Shown piece by piece: positions 1 through 7,594 of a stretch of 64,000 bases of DNA (position 1 is the stretch's first letter; each line of letters starts with the position of its first letter). The DNA lies in NCBI GenBank assembly GCA_017504625.1, contig JAFVQU010000021.1, forward strand, positions 1 through 64,000. Direction: 5' to 3'. The notes below the pieces were generated by a model, which was given only the letters and a program-made list of their open reading frames with translations, had not been told where the DNA came from and searched no databases. The DNA is from Clostridia bacterium. GTDB lineage: Bacteria > Bacillota > Clostridia > Oscillospirales > CAG-272. The position numbers and the translations under genes are program-made.

Positions 1-1
1 C

Positions 2-970
2 GACGTTATCGTTCCCTCGGACTATATGATCGAGCGACTTATCGAGGAAGACGCGCTCGCTCCCCTTGACTACTCAAATATTCCCTTGGCTAAGGAAAAT
101 CTCTCTCCCGAATTCTTCGGTGAGAACGCGGAGTTTGATTACTACGACGAGGGCAACGTATACTCGGTTCCCTACTTCTACGGTATGATCGGCATCATCT
201 ACAATACCGAAATGGTTGACGAAGCCGATATCGGCTCGTGGAGCCTTATGTGGAATGAGAAGTACAAGGGCAACATACTTCAATTCAACAACTCGCGTGA
301 TGCCTTCGGCACGGCGCAGTATTATCTCGGAATTGACGTAAACACCGACGACGAGAGCGAATGGCGTGAGGCTCTTGAGCTTCTCAAGAAGCAAAAGGGC
401 ATTGTTCAGGGCTACGTTATGGACGAGATATTCAATAAGATGGAGGGCGGCAGCGCGGCAATCGCGGCGTATTACGCAGGCGACTTCCTTACCATGTACG
501 AGAACAATGAAAACCTCGATTTCTTCTACCCCGAGGAAGGCACTAACCTCTATATCGACGCTATGTGTATTCCCAAGACCAGCGAAAACAAGCTGATCGC
601 CGAGAGATACATCAACTTTATGCTCAGCGTTGACGAAAATTACGGCGCGCCCGCGATAGCTAACGCCGAGTACACCTATTACGCCTCGCCCAACCGCGCA
701 GTAGTTGAGCACGAGGATTACCGTGATTATATGAACGAGATCAAAGCCGACGGCTACGATATTATGTATGCCACCGACGACGTTCAAGCCACGGCATACG
801 CAAATCTCTCCCCCGAAAAGCTGATAATGCTCAATAATCTTTGGGAGGAGCTTAAATCTGATATTAAGATCAGTCCCGCGATAATCATTATCTGCATAGC
901 AATAGTGGTCACCCTTTTGGGCTCGGCTCTTTTCTTCGGTATCAGAAAAAAATACAGAAATAATTATTGA
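2..970 (+). CDS. Polyamine-type ABC transporter substrate-binding protein, 3' part (PotD-like)
   Basis: The reading frame is open from the window edge, so the N-terminus (signal peptide and first lobe) is missing and 322 residues remain. The sequence fits the PotD/extracellular solute-binding family: VPYFYGMIGIIYNTEMV, the SWSLMWNEKYKGNI segment, and the late IDAMCIPKTSENKLIAERYINFML helix region are typical of spermidine/putrescine binders. Such proteins deliver polyamine to the PotABC permease outside the membrane. Unusually, the last ~35 residues form a hydrophobic helix (SPAIIIICIAIVVTLLGSA) followed by a basic tail, so this binder looks anchored by a C-terminal transmembrane segment. potABC would be expected to the left, outside the window. 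Family assignment is firm; the exact ligand is inferred. Confidence 0.85.
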   Translation, partial: DVIVPSDYMIERLIEEDALAPLDYSNIPLAKENLSPEFFGENAEFDYYDEGNVYSVPYFYGMIGIIYNTEMVDEADIGSWSLMWNEKYKGNILQFNNSRDAFGTAQYYLGIDVNTDDESEWREALELLKKQKGIVQGYVMDEIFNKMEGGSAAIAAYYAGDFLTMYENNENLDFFYPEEGTNLYIDAMCIPKTSENKLIAERYINFMLSVDENYGAPAIANAEYTYYASPNRAVVEHEDYRDYMNEIKADGYDIMYATDDVQATAYANLSPEKLIMLNNLWEELKSDIKISPAIIIICIAIVVTLLGSALFFGIRKKYRNNY

Positions 971-979
971 TAAAGAAAA

Positions 980-1013
980 GTGCTTGGCAGGTTACTGCCA
1001 AGCACCTTTTTTT
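980..1013. terminator. Bidirectional intrinsic terminator
   Basis: An 11-bp perfect stem (980-990 with 995-1005, GTTA loop) is followed by a T-run on the plus strand and by an equivalent run on the minus strand. It closes both the PotD-like gene and the converging glycosidase gene. Confidence 0.9.
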
Positions 1014-4000
1014 ATTTGTATTTCTTTAAAACTATACCCGTAAGTCCGCTGTCGATAAGCACGTAATCGTCAGACCAAGACTTGCCCTCGGTAACGAAAT
1101 GCGCGGGGCCGTACGAAGATTGTATGGCAGGAACAAGGTGAAGCGGGCCGAAAAGATTTCGACGCGTTCCAACCACGCTGACCTTAATTGCCTTTCGGTT
1201 GCGAACCGCATCGGTTACGTCGGCTTCGTAGGGATCCCAGCAAAGCCTATATTCACCTATTCCCTCCGCGCTCACACGCACAAGGCTACCCGTAAAGCTC
1301 TCAGGTGAGAGTATCACGCGCTCGCCGTCGCCAAGGCTTCCTATCCTCTCATACTTGTCAGGAGTAAGAATATACGTCACCTCACCCGTATAGAATGGCA
1401 GATTGAAGTTTTCAAGCCTATCAAAGCCGATGCGCTCGGGAAAACTTACTATCGTTCGATTCTTGCCGTCGATCTTAACTCCAAAATCGCCTATAAGATA
1501 AAGTGCCTCAAGGTTTGTCGTGCGCATAAAATTGCACGAAACCGTAACGGTGTTTCTTCCAAGCTTTAACAGCGAGGTCGGAACCGTCATTTTCTTAAAG
1601 CAATCGTCTATCCAGAAATCGTTTATACCGTTACTCCCAACACGAGTACCGTTGACGGAATAAGTCATAAGCTCAGGGCGCTCGCCCGCCAGAATTATGT
1701 CACTCTTTGGCATCACGCCAATGTCAAAGCTGTATTCGACCTCAATAAAGCCGTATTTCTGCTTGTGGTGGAGCTTCGAATACCAAGGCTGGAGCATTTC
1801 GCCGCCGCGTCGCTCAATGCCGACCCTGTCGCGCACCGCGCGGTCAATTTTGAGAATTTCTTTCTCCTCGCTCCACTCGCCGCCGTCCATTCTGAAGCGG
1901 GCAAAGTCAAGCACACATACGTTTTGCTCGCTAAGCTCAAAGGAGAATTCACCCTTTGGCAAAACCGTGTCGACGAGAGTCATTTTTCTCTTTGACGGCG
2001 CAAGGCCTTCGTCCCTTTCGCGTGTCAGCACAAACGCCTGAGTTTCTGCCGGTAGCAGCTTTGTGTTAATTATAAGCTTACCTTCGCCAAGGCTTACCAT
2101 ATCGCCGGCATCCGTGCGCGAGCCGTCGTCAAACGACCAAGCTTCCGCAAATTTAAATTCGTCGGTGTCGATCGCAAGCGTCAAAGTGCCGCTTTCGGCA
2201 TTTCTGTTGGTGTTAAGAAGAACTATTCCGAGAGAATTGCCGTAATCACGCGTTCCCACAAAAACCTCTCTTGCCACACTGCCGTCAGCCTTTTTGACCG
2301 AAATATTCGTCTTTGAGCTTGACTTGATAGCCGAAACTATCGAGTTCTCGTCAAAATCAACGCATAGACAAGAGTTCTTGGCAAAATCCTTTGCCTCGTT
2401 GCTTGGAGTTGCATTGATATATGCAGGTAATTTGCCCGCAAATACGACCTTGCCTCCCATATCGGCAAATTTTTTGAGTATTTCAAGCGTGGTGGGACGT
2501 ATCGTTTCAACACCCGACAAGAGCACTACCCTATACGCCATATTGCCTAAATAAAGCAGGGGGTTACCGTCGCTGTCAAGCTCGATCTTGTACTTTTCCG
2601 AGAGCATCTGCTCGTCACCATAGTCAAAATCGATATGGTTGCCGACAAGAATGTTAAAGGTCTTCGCATATATACCCTCAAGCTCGTTCACAGCAGGCTC
2701 TTTGGGGAATATCCAGTTCGCCCATTTAAGATGGCACTGCGACCACACCGACTCGACAGGATTTATAACCAACACGTCGCACACAGGCTCACCCTCGGTC
2801 ATAAACACGCCAAAACGGGCAAAATGGTCCTCAACAGTGCCGTAATATTTATACCACGGCGATTGATGCAAAATGCTTGCGGGATAATCGCGTTTTGATT
2901 CTCCCTCCATCGTGTACCAAGACAGGTGCGGGCATCTGAGATTGATGCCGAAAAGTGCCTGCCAATCTCCGACCGCCTTGTGTCCTTTCATCGACATCTG
3001 CCAGCCCGTACAGCCGTAAAGCTCGGACAAAAGCCATTTTTTGCCCACCTGACGCGCAGTTGAAGATAGCTGCTTTGCCGCCCAATAGCATCGGTTACCC
3101 TCGGACAAAATATCAATTCCCGGCGCGCCCATATACTCGTAAAATCTCTGAATTGAGCCGTTGGGAACTGCCTGGTTGACCAAGGAATCCTCGTGTAAAA
3201 CGTGACCCGTAAACACAATTCCGTTTTTCTCGCACCAATCGTTTATAGGCTTTGCAAATCTCTCAATAAAGAGGTTGTTTGCAAGGTCAAACCAATCGTG
3301 CTTTACAGGAGCAAATCTCTCACCCATCGGTCTGTAGAAAAGTTCGGGGAGCTTTTCCTTTGCATCGTAGCCGTAGCGCGAGATAAACTCCTCAAGAAAG
3401 TCGTCTGTCCAACACATCGCGCTGGAATTTATGCCGTTCGACTCACTGTAATTGCCCATTCCATTTCCGCGGTGCGGCTCATCGGTGAAAATTCCCTTTA
3501 TCGACCTGCCAAGGCGGTCACCGCAATGCTCTTTATATTTTTCGTGCGTAAGCTCAATAAACCTTTCGGTAGCCTTTTTGCTCATCGTATCGATGTAGGT
3601 CGTTCCGTTGTAGTTGGAGCTCGGCGCGTTAGGCACTATCTTAAAGGAGAGTATTTTCCAAGCGCCCATCTTATCGGTGAACAGCTCTGCTTTTTCTTCA
3701 ATGAGCTTATTTATGTCATCACTATCATCAATCGGGAAATATCCCCAAAGGTCAATTTCGTCGATCCATGCAAGAAAAGCGGCAACTATCCCCTCGCTCC
3801 ACTTGAACGTTTCGGGGCTTTGCTCGTATATGTAGATCGACTTCATTCTGTATTGCGGGTCAACGGTTACCTTGCCCCCCGCACTGCCCGAGGGCCAGCG
3901 GTCTTCATCGTAAAGCCAGGACTCCAAGCCTATTGCCTCACCCTCGTCCGCGCCCGCGTTTATAAGGTCAAACCATTCCTTGCCGAGATACTCGGTGATA

Positions 4001-4170
4001 AGTCCCGCGCGCGAGTGCATAAAATAGCCGCCAAATCCCATTTCTTGCATAACGCCTATCTGGCGGCGCACCTCGTCCTCGCGAAGCTCTCCGTTCCATG
4101 ACCAGAAAGGCTTGCCTCTCCATTCAGCACCCGGAGAGCGAAACAAATTATATCTTGATTCCTTGTTCAT
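1012..4170 (-). CDS. GH106-like glycoside hydrolase (putative alpha-L-rhamnosidase)
   Basis: Predicted 1052 residues. I chose the ATG at 4170 because AGGAGG lies 9 nt upstream; the longer frame has no ribosome site. The N-terminus (KPFWSWNGELREDEVRRQI, then MGFGGYFMHSR) and the motifs WLYDEDRWPSG (about residues 82-92), FTDEP (about 226-230), GHVLHED (about 320-326) and LLSELYG match the GH106-like enzymes related to alpha-L-rhamnosidases. The C-terminal third is beta-rich and looks like a GH2-type sugar-binding sandwich. No signal peptide is visible, so it is probably cytoplasmic and acts on imported oligosaccharides. It starts 42 nt after the stop of the AlaX-like gene and may be cotranscribed with it. 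Substrate is inferred; a related hydrolase specificity is possible. Confidence 0.8.
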   Translation of the reverse strand: MNKESRYNLFRSPGAEWRGKPFWSWNGELREDEVRRQIGVMQEMGFGGYFMHSRAGLITEYLGKEWFDLINAGADEGEAIGLESWLYDEDRWPSGSAGGKVTVDPQYRMKSIYIYEQSPETFKWSEGIVAAFLAWIDEIDLWGYFPIDDSDDINKLIEEKAELFTDKMGAWKILSFKIVPNAPSSNYNGTTYIDTMSKKATERFIELTHEKYKEHCGDRLGRSIKGIFTDEPHRGNGMGNYSESNGINSSAMCWTDDFLEEFISRYGYDAKEKLPELFYRPMGERFAPVKHDWFDLANNLFIERFAKPINDWCEKNGIVFTGHVLHEDSLVNQAVPNGSIQRFYEYMGAPGIDILSEGNRCYWAAKQLSSTARQVGKKWLLSELYGCTGWQMSMKGHKAVGDWQALFGINLRCPHLSWYTMEGESKRDYPASILHQSPWYKYYGTVEDHFARFGVFMTEGEPVCDVLVINPVESVWSQCHLKWANWIFPKEPAVNELEGIYAKTFNILVGNHIDFDYGDEQMLSEKYKIELDSDGNPLLYLGNMAYRVVLLSGVETIRPTTLEILKKFADMGGKVVFAGKLPAYINATPSNEAKDFAKNSCLCVDFDENSIVSAIKSSSKTNISVKKADGSVAREVFVGTRDYGNSLGIVLLNTNRNAESGTLTLAIDTDEFKFAEAWSFDDGSRTDAGDMVSLGEGKLIINTKLLPAETQAFVLTRERDEGLAPSKRKMTLVDTVLPKGEFSFELSEQNVCVLDFARFRMDGGEWSEEKEILKIDRAVRDRVGIERRGGEMLQPWYSKLHHKQKYGFIEVEYSFDIGVMPKSDIILAGERPELMTYSVNGTRVGSNGINDFWIDDCFKKMTVPTSLLKLGRNTVTVSCNFMRTTNLEALYLIGDFGVKIDGKNRTIVSFPERIGFDRLENFNLPFYTGEVTYILTPDKYERIGSLGDGERVILSPESFTGSLVRVSAEGIGEYRLCWDPYEADVTDAVRNRKAIKVSVVGTRRNLFGPLHLVPAIQSSYGPAHFVTEGKSWSDDYVLIDSGLTGIVLKKYK

Positions 4171-4211
4171 GTCAAAATTCCTCCTAACAAGTAGAATTAA
4201 GCCCTCAAAAT

Positions 4212-5369
4212 TTATCGGGCAGAAAAATAGCTTTCTATCTCTTCCCTTGTCGCCGTGCAGCTTCCCTGTATCATTTCGCTCGAGCCGCCGCCGCGACCAC
4301 ATATCGCCGCGTTTATTTCCTTCGTCAGCGGCTTGAGGTCGACCGAGGTGCTTGAAATGATGTATTTATATCCGCCCTCGCCATTTCCCGCAAAGACCGC
4401 GCAAATACCGCCGCATTTTTGCTTTGCGCCGTTGACAAGCTCACGTAGAGAGAGCATATCGCCCTCGTCCTCAAAAATTACGAGGTTTCCGCTTGTATAT
4501 TCAAGCTTTTCAAGTTTAAATGTGCGAATTTCGCGCTTAAGTGCAGAGATTGTTCCCTTTTGCTTACTGATCTCGTCGATCAGACGGTCAACACCCTCGC
4601 CGACCTCGTCATGCTTTGCCGAAATAGCCATTGAGATCGACTTCACCTGCGCGTAATCTGCTCTGAAGGCATCAAGCGCATCGTAGCCGCAACGCATGTG
4701 GATTCGCATACCGCCCTTATAACGAATAAACTCGGTTATCTTGATAAGCCCGACTTCGCCCGTGTTCTCAACGTGCGGCGCACAGCAGGCGCACATGTCA
4801 ACGCCCTCGATCTCAACGATACGGACACCCTCGGCAAGATCAAGCTTGCTTCGGTATTCAAGAGCCTTAAGCTCGTCGGGCGTGGGATAATAAGCTCTTA
4901 TCGGGTGGCACTCAAAAACCGCCTTGTTTGCCAAATCCTCTATTTTGCGTATATCGTCCTCATTCAGCTCTCCGTCAAAATCCGCAGTCATATCGTCTGC
5001 GCCAAGATGGAAGCCAACGTTATTAAAGCCGTAAATTTTGTGTATAAGCCCCGATACGATATGCTCGCCTGTGTGATTCTGCATCTTTCGAAAACGCGCC
5101 TCAGCGTCAATTTCGCCGCGCACACAGCCGCCCACAGTCAAGAGCTTGTCTATCTTGTGACAGATCACGCCGCCACGCTCGCTGACCGCCCAAACGGTAG
5201 CGTCACCAAGCCTGCCGCCGTCGGCACTCTGACCGCCCTCCTCGGGAAAGAACGCAGTTCTGTCAAGCACGACTTCATATCCGTCCTCGCACTCAACGCA
5301 CGAGAACACCACCGCGTCAAAGCTCACCGTCTTTGACGAAATATCAAACAATCTGATAGTTTTTTCCAT
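4212..5369 (-). CDS. Alanyl-tRNA editing protein (AlaX family, with DHHA1 domain)
   Basis: 385 residues; a free-standing relative of the AlaRS editing domain that hydrolyses Ser- or Gly-tRNA(Ala). FFPEEGGQSADGG marks the start of the editing core. The zinc site is present: HTGEH (His99, His103) and CCAPH (Cys195, His199). A coiled-coil region and a C-terminal DHHA1-like domain with GRGGGSSEMIQG follow, making it the long AlaX type. The start ATG at 5369 is preceded by a good sigma-A promoter and a short leader. It is the first gene before a glycosidase, an unexpected pairing that may simply be chance. Confidence 0.9.
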   Translation of the reverse strand: MEKTIRLFDISSKTVSFDAVVFSCVECEDGYEVVLDRTAFFPEEGGQSADGGRLGDATVWAVSERGGVICHKIDKLLTVGGCVRGEIDAEARFRKMQNHTGEHIVSGLIHKIYGFNNVGFHLGADDMTADFDGELNEDDIRKIEDLANKAVFECHPIRAYYPTPDELKALEYRSKLDLAEGVRIVEIEGVDMCACCAPHVENTGEVGLIKITEFIRYKGGMRIHMRCGYDALDAFRADYAQVKSISMAISAKHDEVGEGVDRLIDEISKQKGTISALKREIRTFKLEKLEYTSGNLVIFEDEGDMLSLRELVNGAKQKCGGICAVFAGNGEGGYKYIISSTSVDLKPLTKEINAAICGRGGGSSEMIQGSCTATREEIESYFSAR

Positions 5370-5412
5370 ATAAAAAAGCCTTTCGCTTAAATACGTTTAT
5401 TCATATGTTTGT

Positions 5413-5441
5413 ATTATAACACAAAGCGAAAGTAAGTGCAA
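5413..5441 (-). promoter_or_regulatory. Sigma-A promoter of the AlaX-like gene
   Basis: On the minus strand TTGCAC (5441-5436), a 17-nt spacer and TATAAT (5418-5413), about 44 nt upstream of the start codon. Confidence 0.75.
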
Positions 5442-5451
5442 TAGCTTATAA

Positions 5452-5490
5452 TAAAGAAAAGGCACGGAATTCGCATTGAATTCCGCGTCC
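5452..5490 (-). terminator. Intrinsic terminator of the surface-protein locus
   Basis: Minus-strand stem of about 12 bp (5490-5478 with 5472-5461, one mismatch) followed by a T-rich tail. It lies just after the stop of the last gene of the four-gene locus. Confidence 0.8.
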
Positions 5491-5498
5491 TTTTTCAG

Positions 5499-5996
5499 CT
5501 ATTCTGCTATTTTCAGCGCGCCCTGGATCGTTCCCTTGCTGTAGTAGGTATCAATCTCATAGGAAAGCACCTTTATAACTATATCGCTGCCCCTTGCGAC
5601 CTCACGTTCAAGCTGTACGTGCTCAACATATTCGTCAGGGCGCAAAAGTCCGCTCTCTCCTATCAAGGCTCCCTCGGTGTCGTATATTTTGATAAGAAGC
5701 CACACCTTATTGGTCGCAGGAGAGGTAAAATAGATGCGCAAACGGTTGTCCTCAGTCACCTCGGGCGTTCCGCAAAGCGAGAATTTAAACTCTCCCTGTG
5801 TTGACGGCGAGCCGTAGTTCATCTCCTCCGGTACGTCGGTCGGTAGACCCGAAATTGCCGCTTCATCAAAGCTCGGAGGATCAAATTCAGCCGCCGCGGG
5901 AGCTTCACGTCCGCAAAGCACCACCACCATAACGACGAGCGCGACCAAAAGCAACGCCGCCATTACAAAAATAATTATTTTTTGTTGTCTGTCCAT
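5499..5996 (-). CDS. Small membrane-anchored outer-face protein, surface locus
   Basis: 165 residues, not a family I can name. An N-terminal hydrophobic helix (about residues 6-28) after a short polar start predicts a signal anchor. The cysteine after it lacks a proper lipobox (VVLC), so a lipoprotein is unlikely. An acidic, proline-rich linker leads to a beta-rich outer domain. Its end (GESGLLRPDEYVEHV, LEREV, KVLSY) lines up with the C-terminus of the 300-residue protein two genes upstream (GRSGRVPAGYTIQEL, AEREVEL, KIYFY). It is the last of four tandem minus-strand genes, and a terminator follows at once. A role in holding or assembling the secreted partners is inference from context. Confidence 0.75.
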   Translation of the reverse strand: MDRQQKIIIFVMAALLLVALVVMVVVLCGREAPAAAEFDPPSFDEAAISGLPTDVPEEMNYGSPSTQGEFKFSLCGTPEVTEDNRLRIYFTSPATNKVWLLIKIYDTEGALIGESGLLRPDEYVEHVQLEREVARGSDIVIKVLSYEIDTYYSKGTIQGALKIAE

Positions 5997-6069
5997 TTTC
6001 CCTCCGAAATTTTACTTGATTTTGAATACAAGCACACGGAAATCCGTGTGCTTGTATAAAAAGTATTGG

Positions 6070-6606
6070 TTAACCGATGGTAATGTTGATATTACCAACT
6101 ACTGCGTTGTTAGCAGTCTTATCGGTAGGCTCACCGGATACAGCAACGGTTACGGTTGCGGTAAGGCTTGATAAGTTGCCGGGATCTACATCCTCTGCAG
6201 TGGGAAGGCTACCGTTAGCAACGGTTACTTCAACGGTAACACCGGTGCTTCCGTTAGCTGCGTATGCACCGGTAACGGTAACAGGAGCGTTGGAGTGGTT
6301 GATGACTTTAATGGTTTCAGTAACCTTTCCGTCAAGGGCTGCGCCAGCCCAAGCGCCGCTTTCATTTTCATAAGTGTGGCTGTCAGACTGCCAATCGCCC
6401 TTGTCGTAATTATAGGTGAAGGACAGACCGGTCCACTGAATATCAACGTTGTAAACTATCTCTGTTTCGTCGTTTACAGTTACCTTAACTTCGTGGCTGT
6501 CATTCTGACCTGCTGCGGTTGAGGTATCACCATCAGCAGCAGATACGCTGAATACGAGTGTGCAAGTCATTACGACTGCGAGGAGGATTGCTAAAAGCTT
6601 TTTCAT
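6070..6606 (-). CDS. Small secreted protein carrying the C-terminal module of the giant surface protein
   Basis: 178 residues with a clear Sec signal peptide (MKKLLAILLAVVMTCTLVF, cleavage near VSA-AD, residue 24). After a Thr/Ser-rich stretch comes a module with the signature WTGLSFTY, KGDW, HTYEN and then a beta-rich tail ending NINITIG. The same signature (WGDMSFSY, KGDW, HSYEN) forms the C-terminus of the 1838-residue protein two genes upstream. The predicted mature protein is only about 154 residues, Thr/Val rich and without cysteine, lysine-poor, with no anchor. It could be a polymerising subunit, cap or cell-wall-binding piece. No named family is claimed. Confidence 0.8.
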   Translation of the reverse strand: MKKLLAILLAVVMTCTLVFSVSAADGDTSTAAGQNDSHEVKVTVNDETEIVYNVDIQWTGLSFTYNYDKGDWQSDSHTYENESGAWAGAALDGKVTETIKVINHSNAPVTVTGAYAANGSTGVTVEVTVANGSLPTAEDVDPGNLSSLTATVTVAVSGEPTDKTANNAVVGNINITIG

Positions 6607-6672
6607 TGTTTTAATTCCTTTCTTACAATGTAAAATTTTTTATTATTTGCCGACCTTTAAGGTCGTTTATAA

Positions 6673-7575
6673 TCATTCCGTTACCACTACGGTAACACCG
6701 GCGATATTAGTATCCAATATGGCTTTTTCGCCGGTTTCGGGATTATAGAAGTATATTTTATAAAGTCCTTCATACTGTCCCGCCTTTAATTCGACCTCAC
6801 GCTCAGCAAGTGAAAGCTCCTGTATCGTGTAGCCCGCGGGAACACGTCCCGACCTGCCGAGGAAATACGTATTTCCATCGGACACGATATAAAGCTCGAT
6901 CACTGTATCGTGGCTGGAGGAATTGGGGTTTTTGTAATAGATCTTAGCTATTTCGGCAGTAAGATTCAGCTCTGCTTTTTTTGTGTAAATAAGTGATACC
7001 GAACCCCCACTGTCTATCGGTTTCTTTTCGCTCGTATCGTCTTCGTTGGGAACGACGTTGGGATCAATTACGGGAAGCGGATTGTCGGGAGCAGGTGGAG
7101 CGGGAGGCGCGGGAGCTGTAATTAATGCTAAAATTATCGCCACCGCCGCTATTATCGCCGCGCTTATTGCGCCGACTGTGATAAGAAAAGGCACTCTGCT
7201 TGAATGGATGGATATAAATTGATTTTCTCCAACCGCAACGTAACCGTTGGATTTTGATAAAAATCCTGCGTTCGTATCCTTGGGATAAACTCCGAGGACG
7301 TGACCGCCTATACGAAGATCTCCCGTTTTAAGCGTTTGTTGCTCGGCGTGTGCCTTTCCGCTCTCCTTGAGCCTCTCAAGGCGTTTTCTCTGCTTTTCGT
7401 CAAACTTATCCTGAGCCTTGCCCGTTCCGAGATGCGCCTCACCCGAAAGAGAGTAACCCGCGCCACTGGGATAAAGCTCTTTTATCTTCTTTTTAGAATA
7501 GCAAAAGACGTATTCCTTACCAAGCTTGACTCTCTTATCATAGTCTGTTTTTAATATATGATTGAAATTAGCCAT
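6673..7575 (-). CDS. Bitopic membrane protein with proline-rich linker and outer beta domain, surface locus
   Basis: 300 residues. Residues 1-127 are soluble and rich in Lys/Arg, so probably cytoplasmic, with a short helical, charged stretch (EKQRKRLERLKESGKAHAE). One transmembrane helix spans about 129-152 (VPFLITVGAISAAIIAAVA), then a Pro/Ala linker, an acidic stretch and an outer domain of about 110 residues. That domain resembles the one in the 165-residue protein downstream. The ribosome site GGAGG sits 8 nt before the ATG, and the gene begins 19 nt after the giant protein's stop, so they are almost surely cotranscribed. The layout recalls WxL-binding membrane proteins by analogy only; sequence homology to those was not recognised. 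Confidence 0.75.
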   Translation of the reverse strand: MANFNHILKTDYDKRVKLGKEYVFCYSKKKIKELYPSGAGYSLSGEAHLGTGKAQDKFDEKQRKRLERLKESGKAHAEQQTLKTGDLRIGGHVLGVYPKDTNAGFLSKSNGYVAVGENQFISIHSSRVPFLITVGAISAAIIAAVAIILALITAPAPPAPPAPDNPLPVIDPNVVPNEDDTSEKKPIDSGGSVSLIYTKKAELNLTAEIAKIYYKNPNSSSHDTVIELYIVSDGNTYFLGRSGRVPAGYTIQELSLAEREVELKAGQYEGLYKIYFYNPETGEKAILDTNIAGVTVVVTE

Positions 7576-7594
7576 CGGTTTATCCTCCCTTCCC

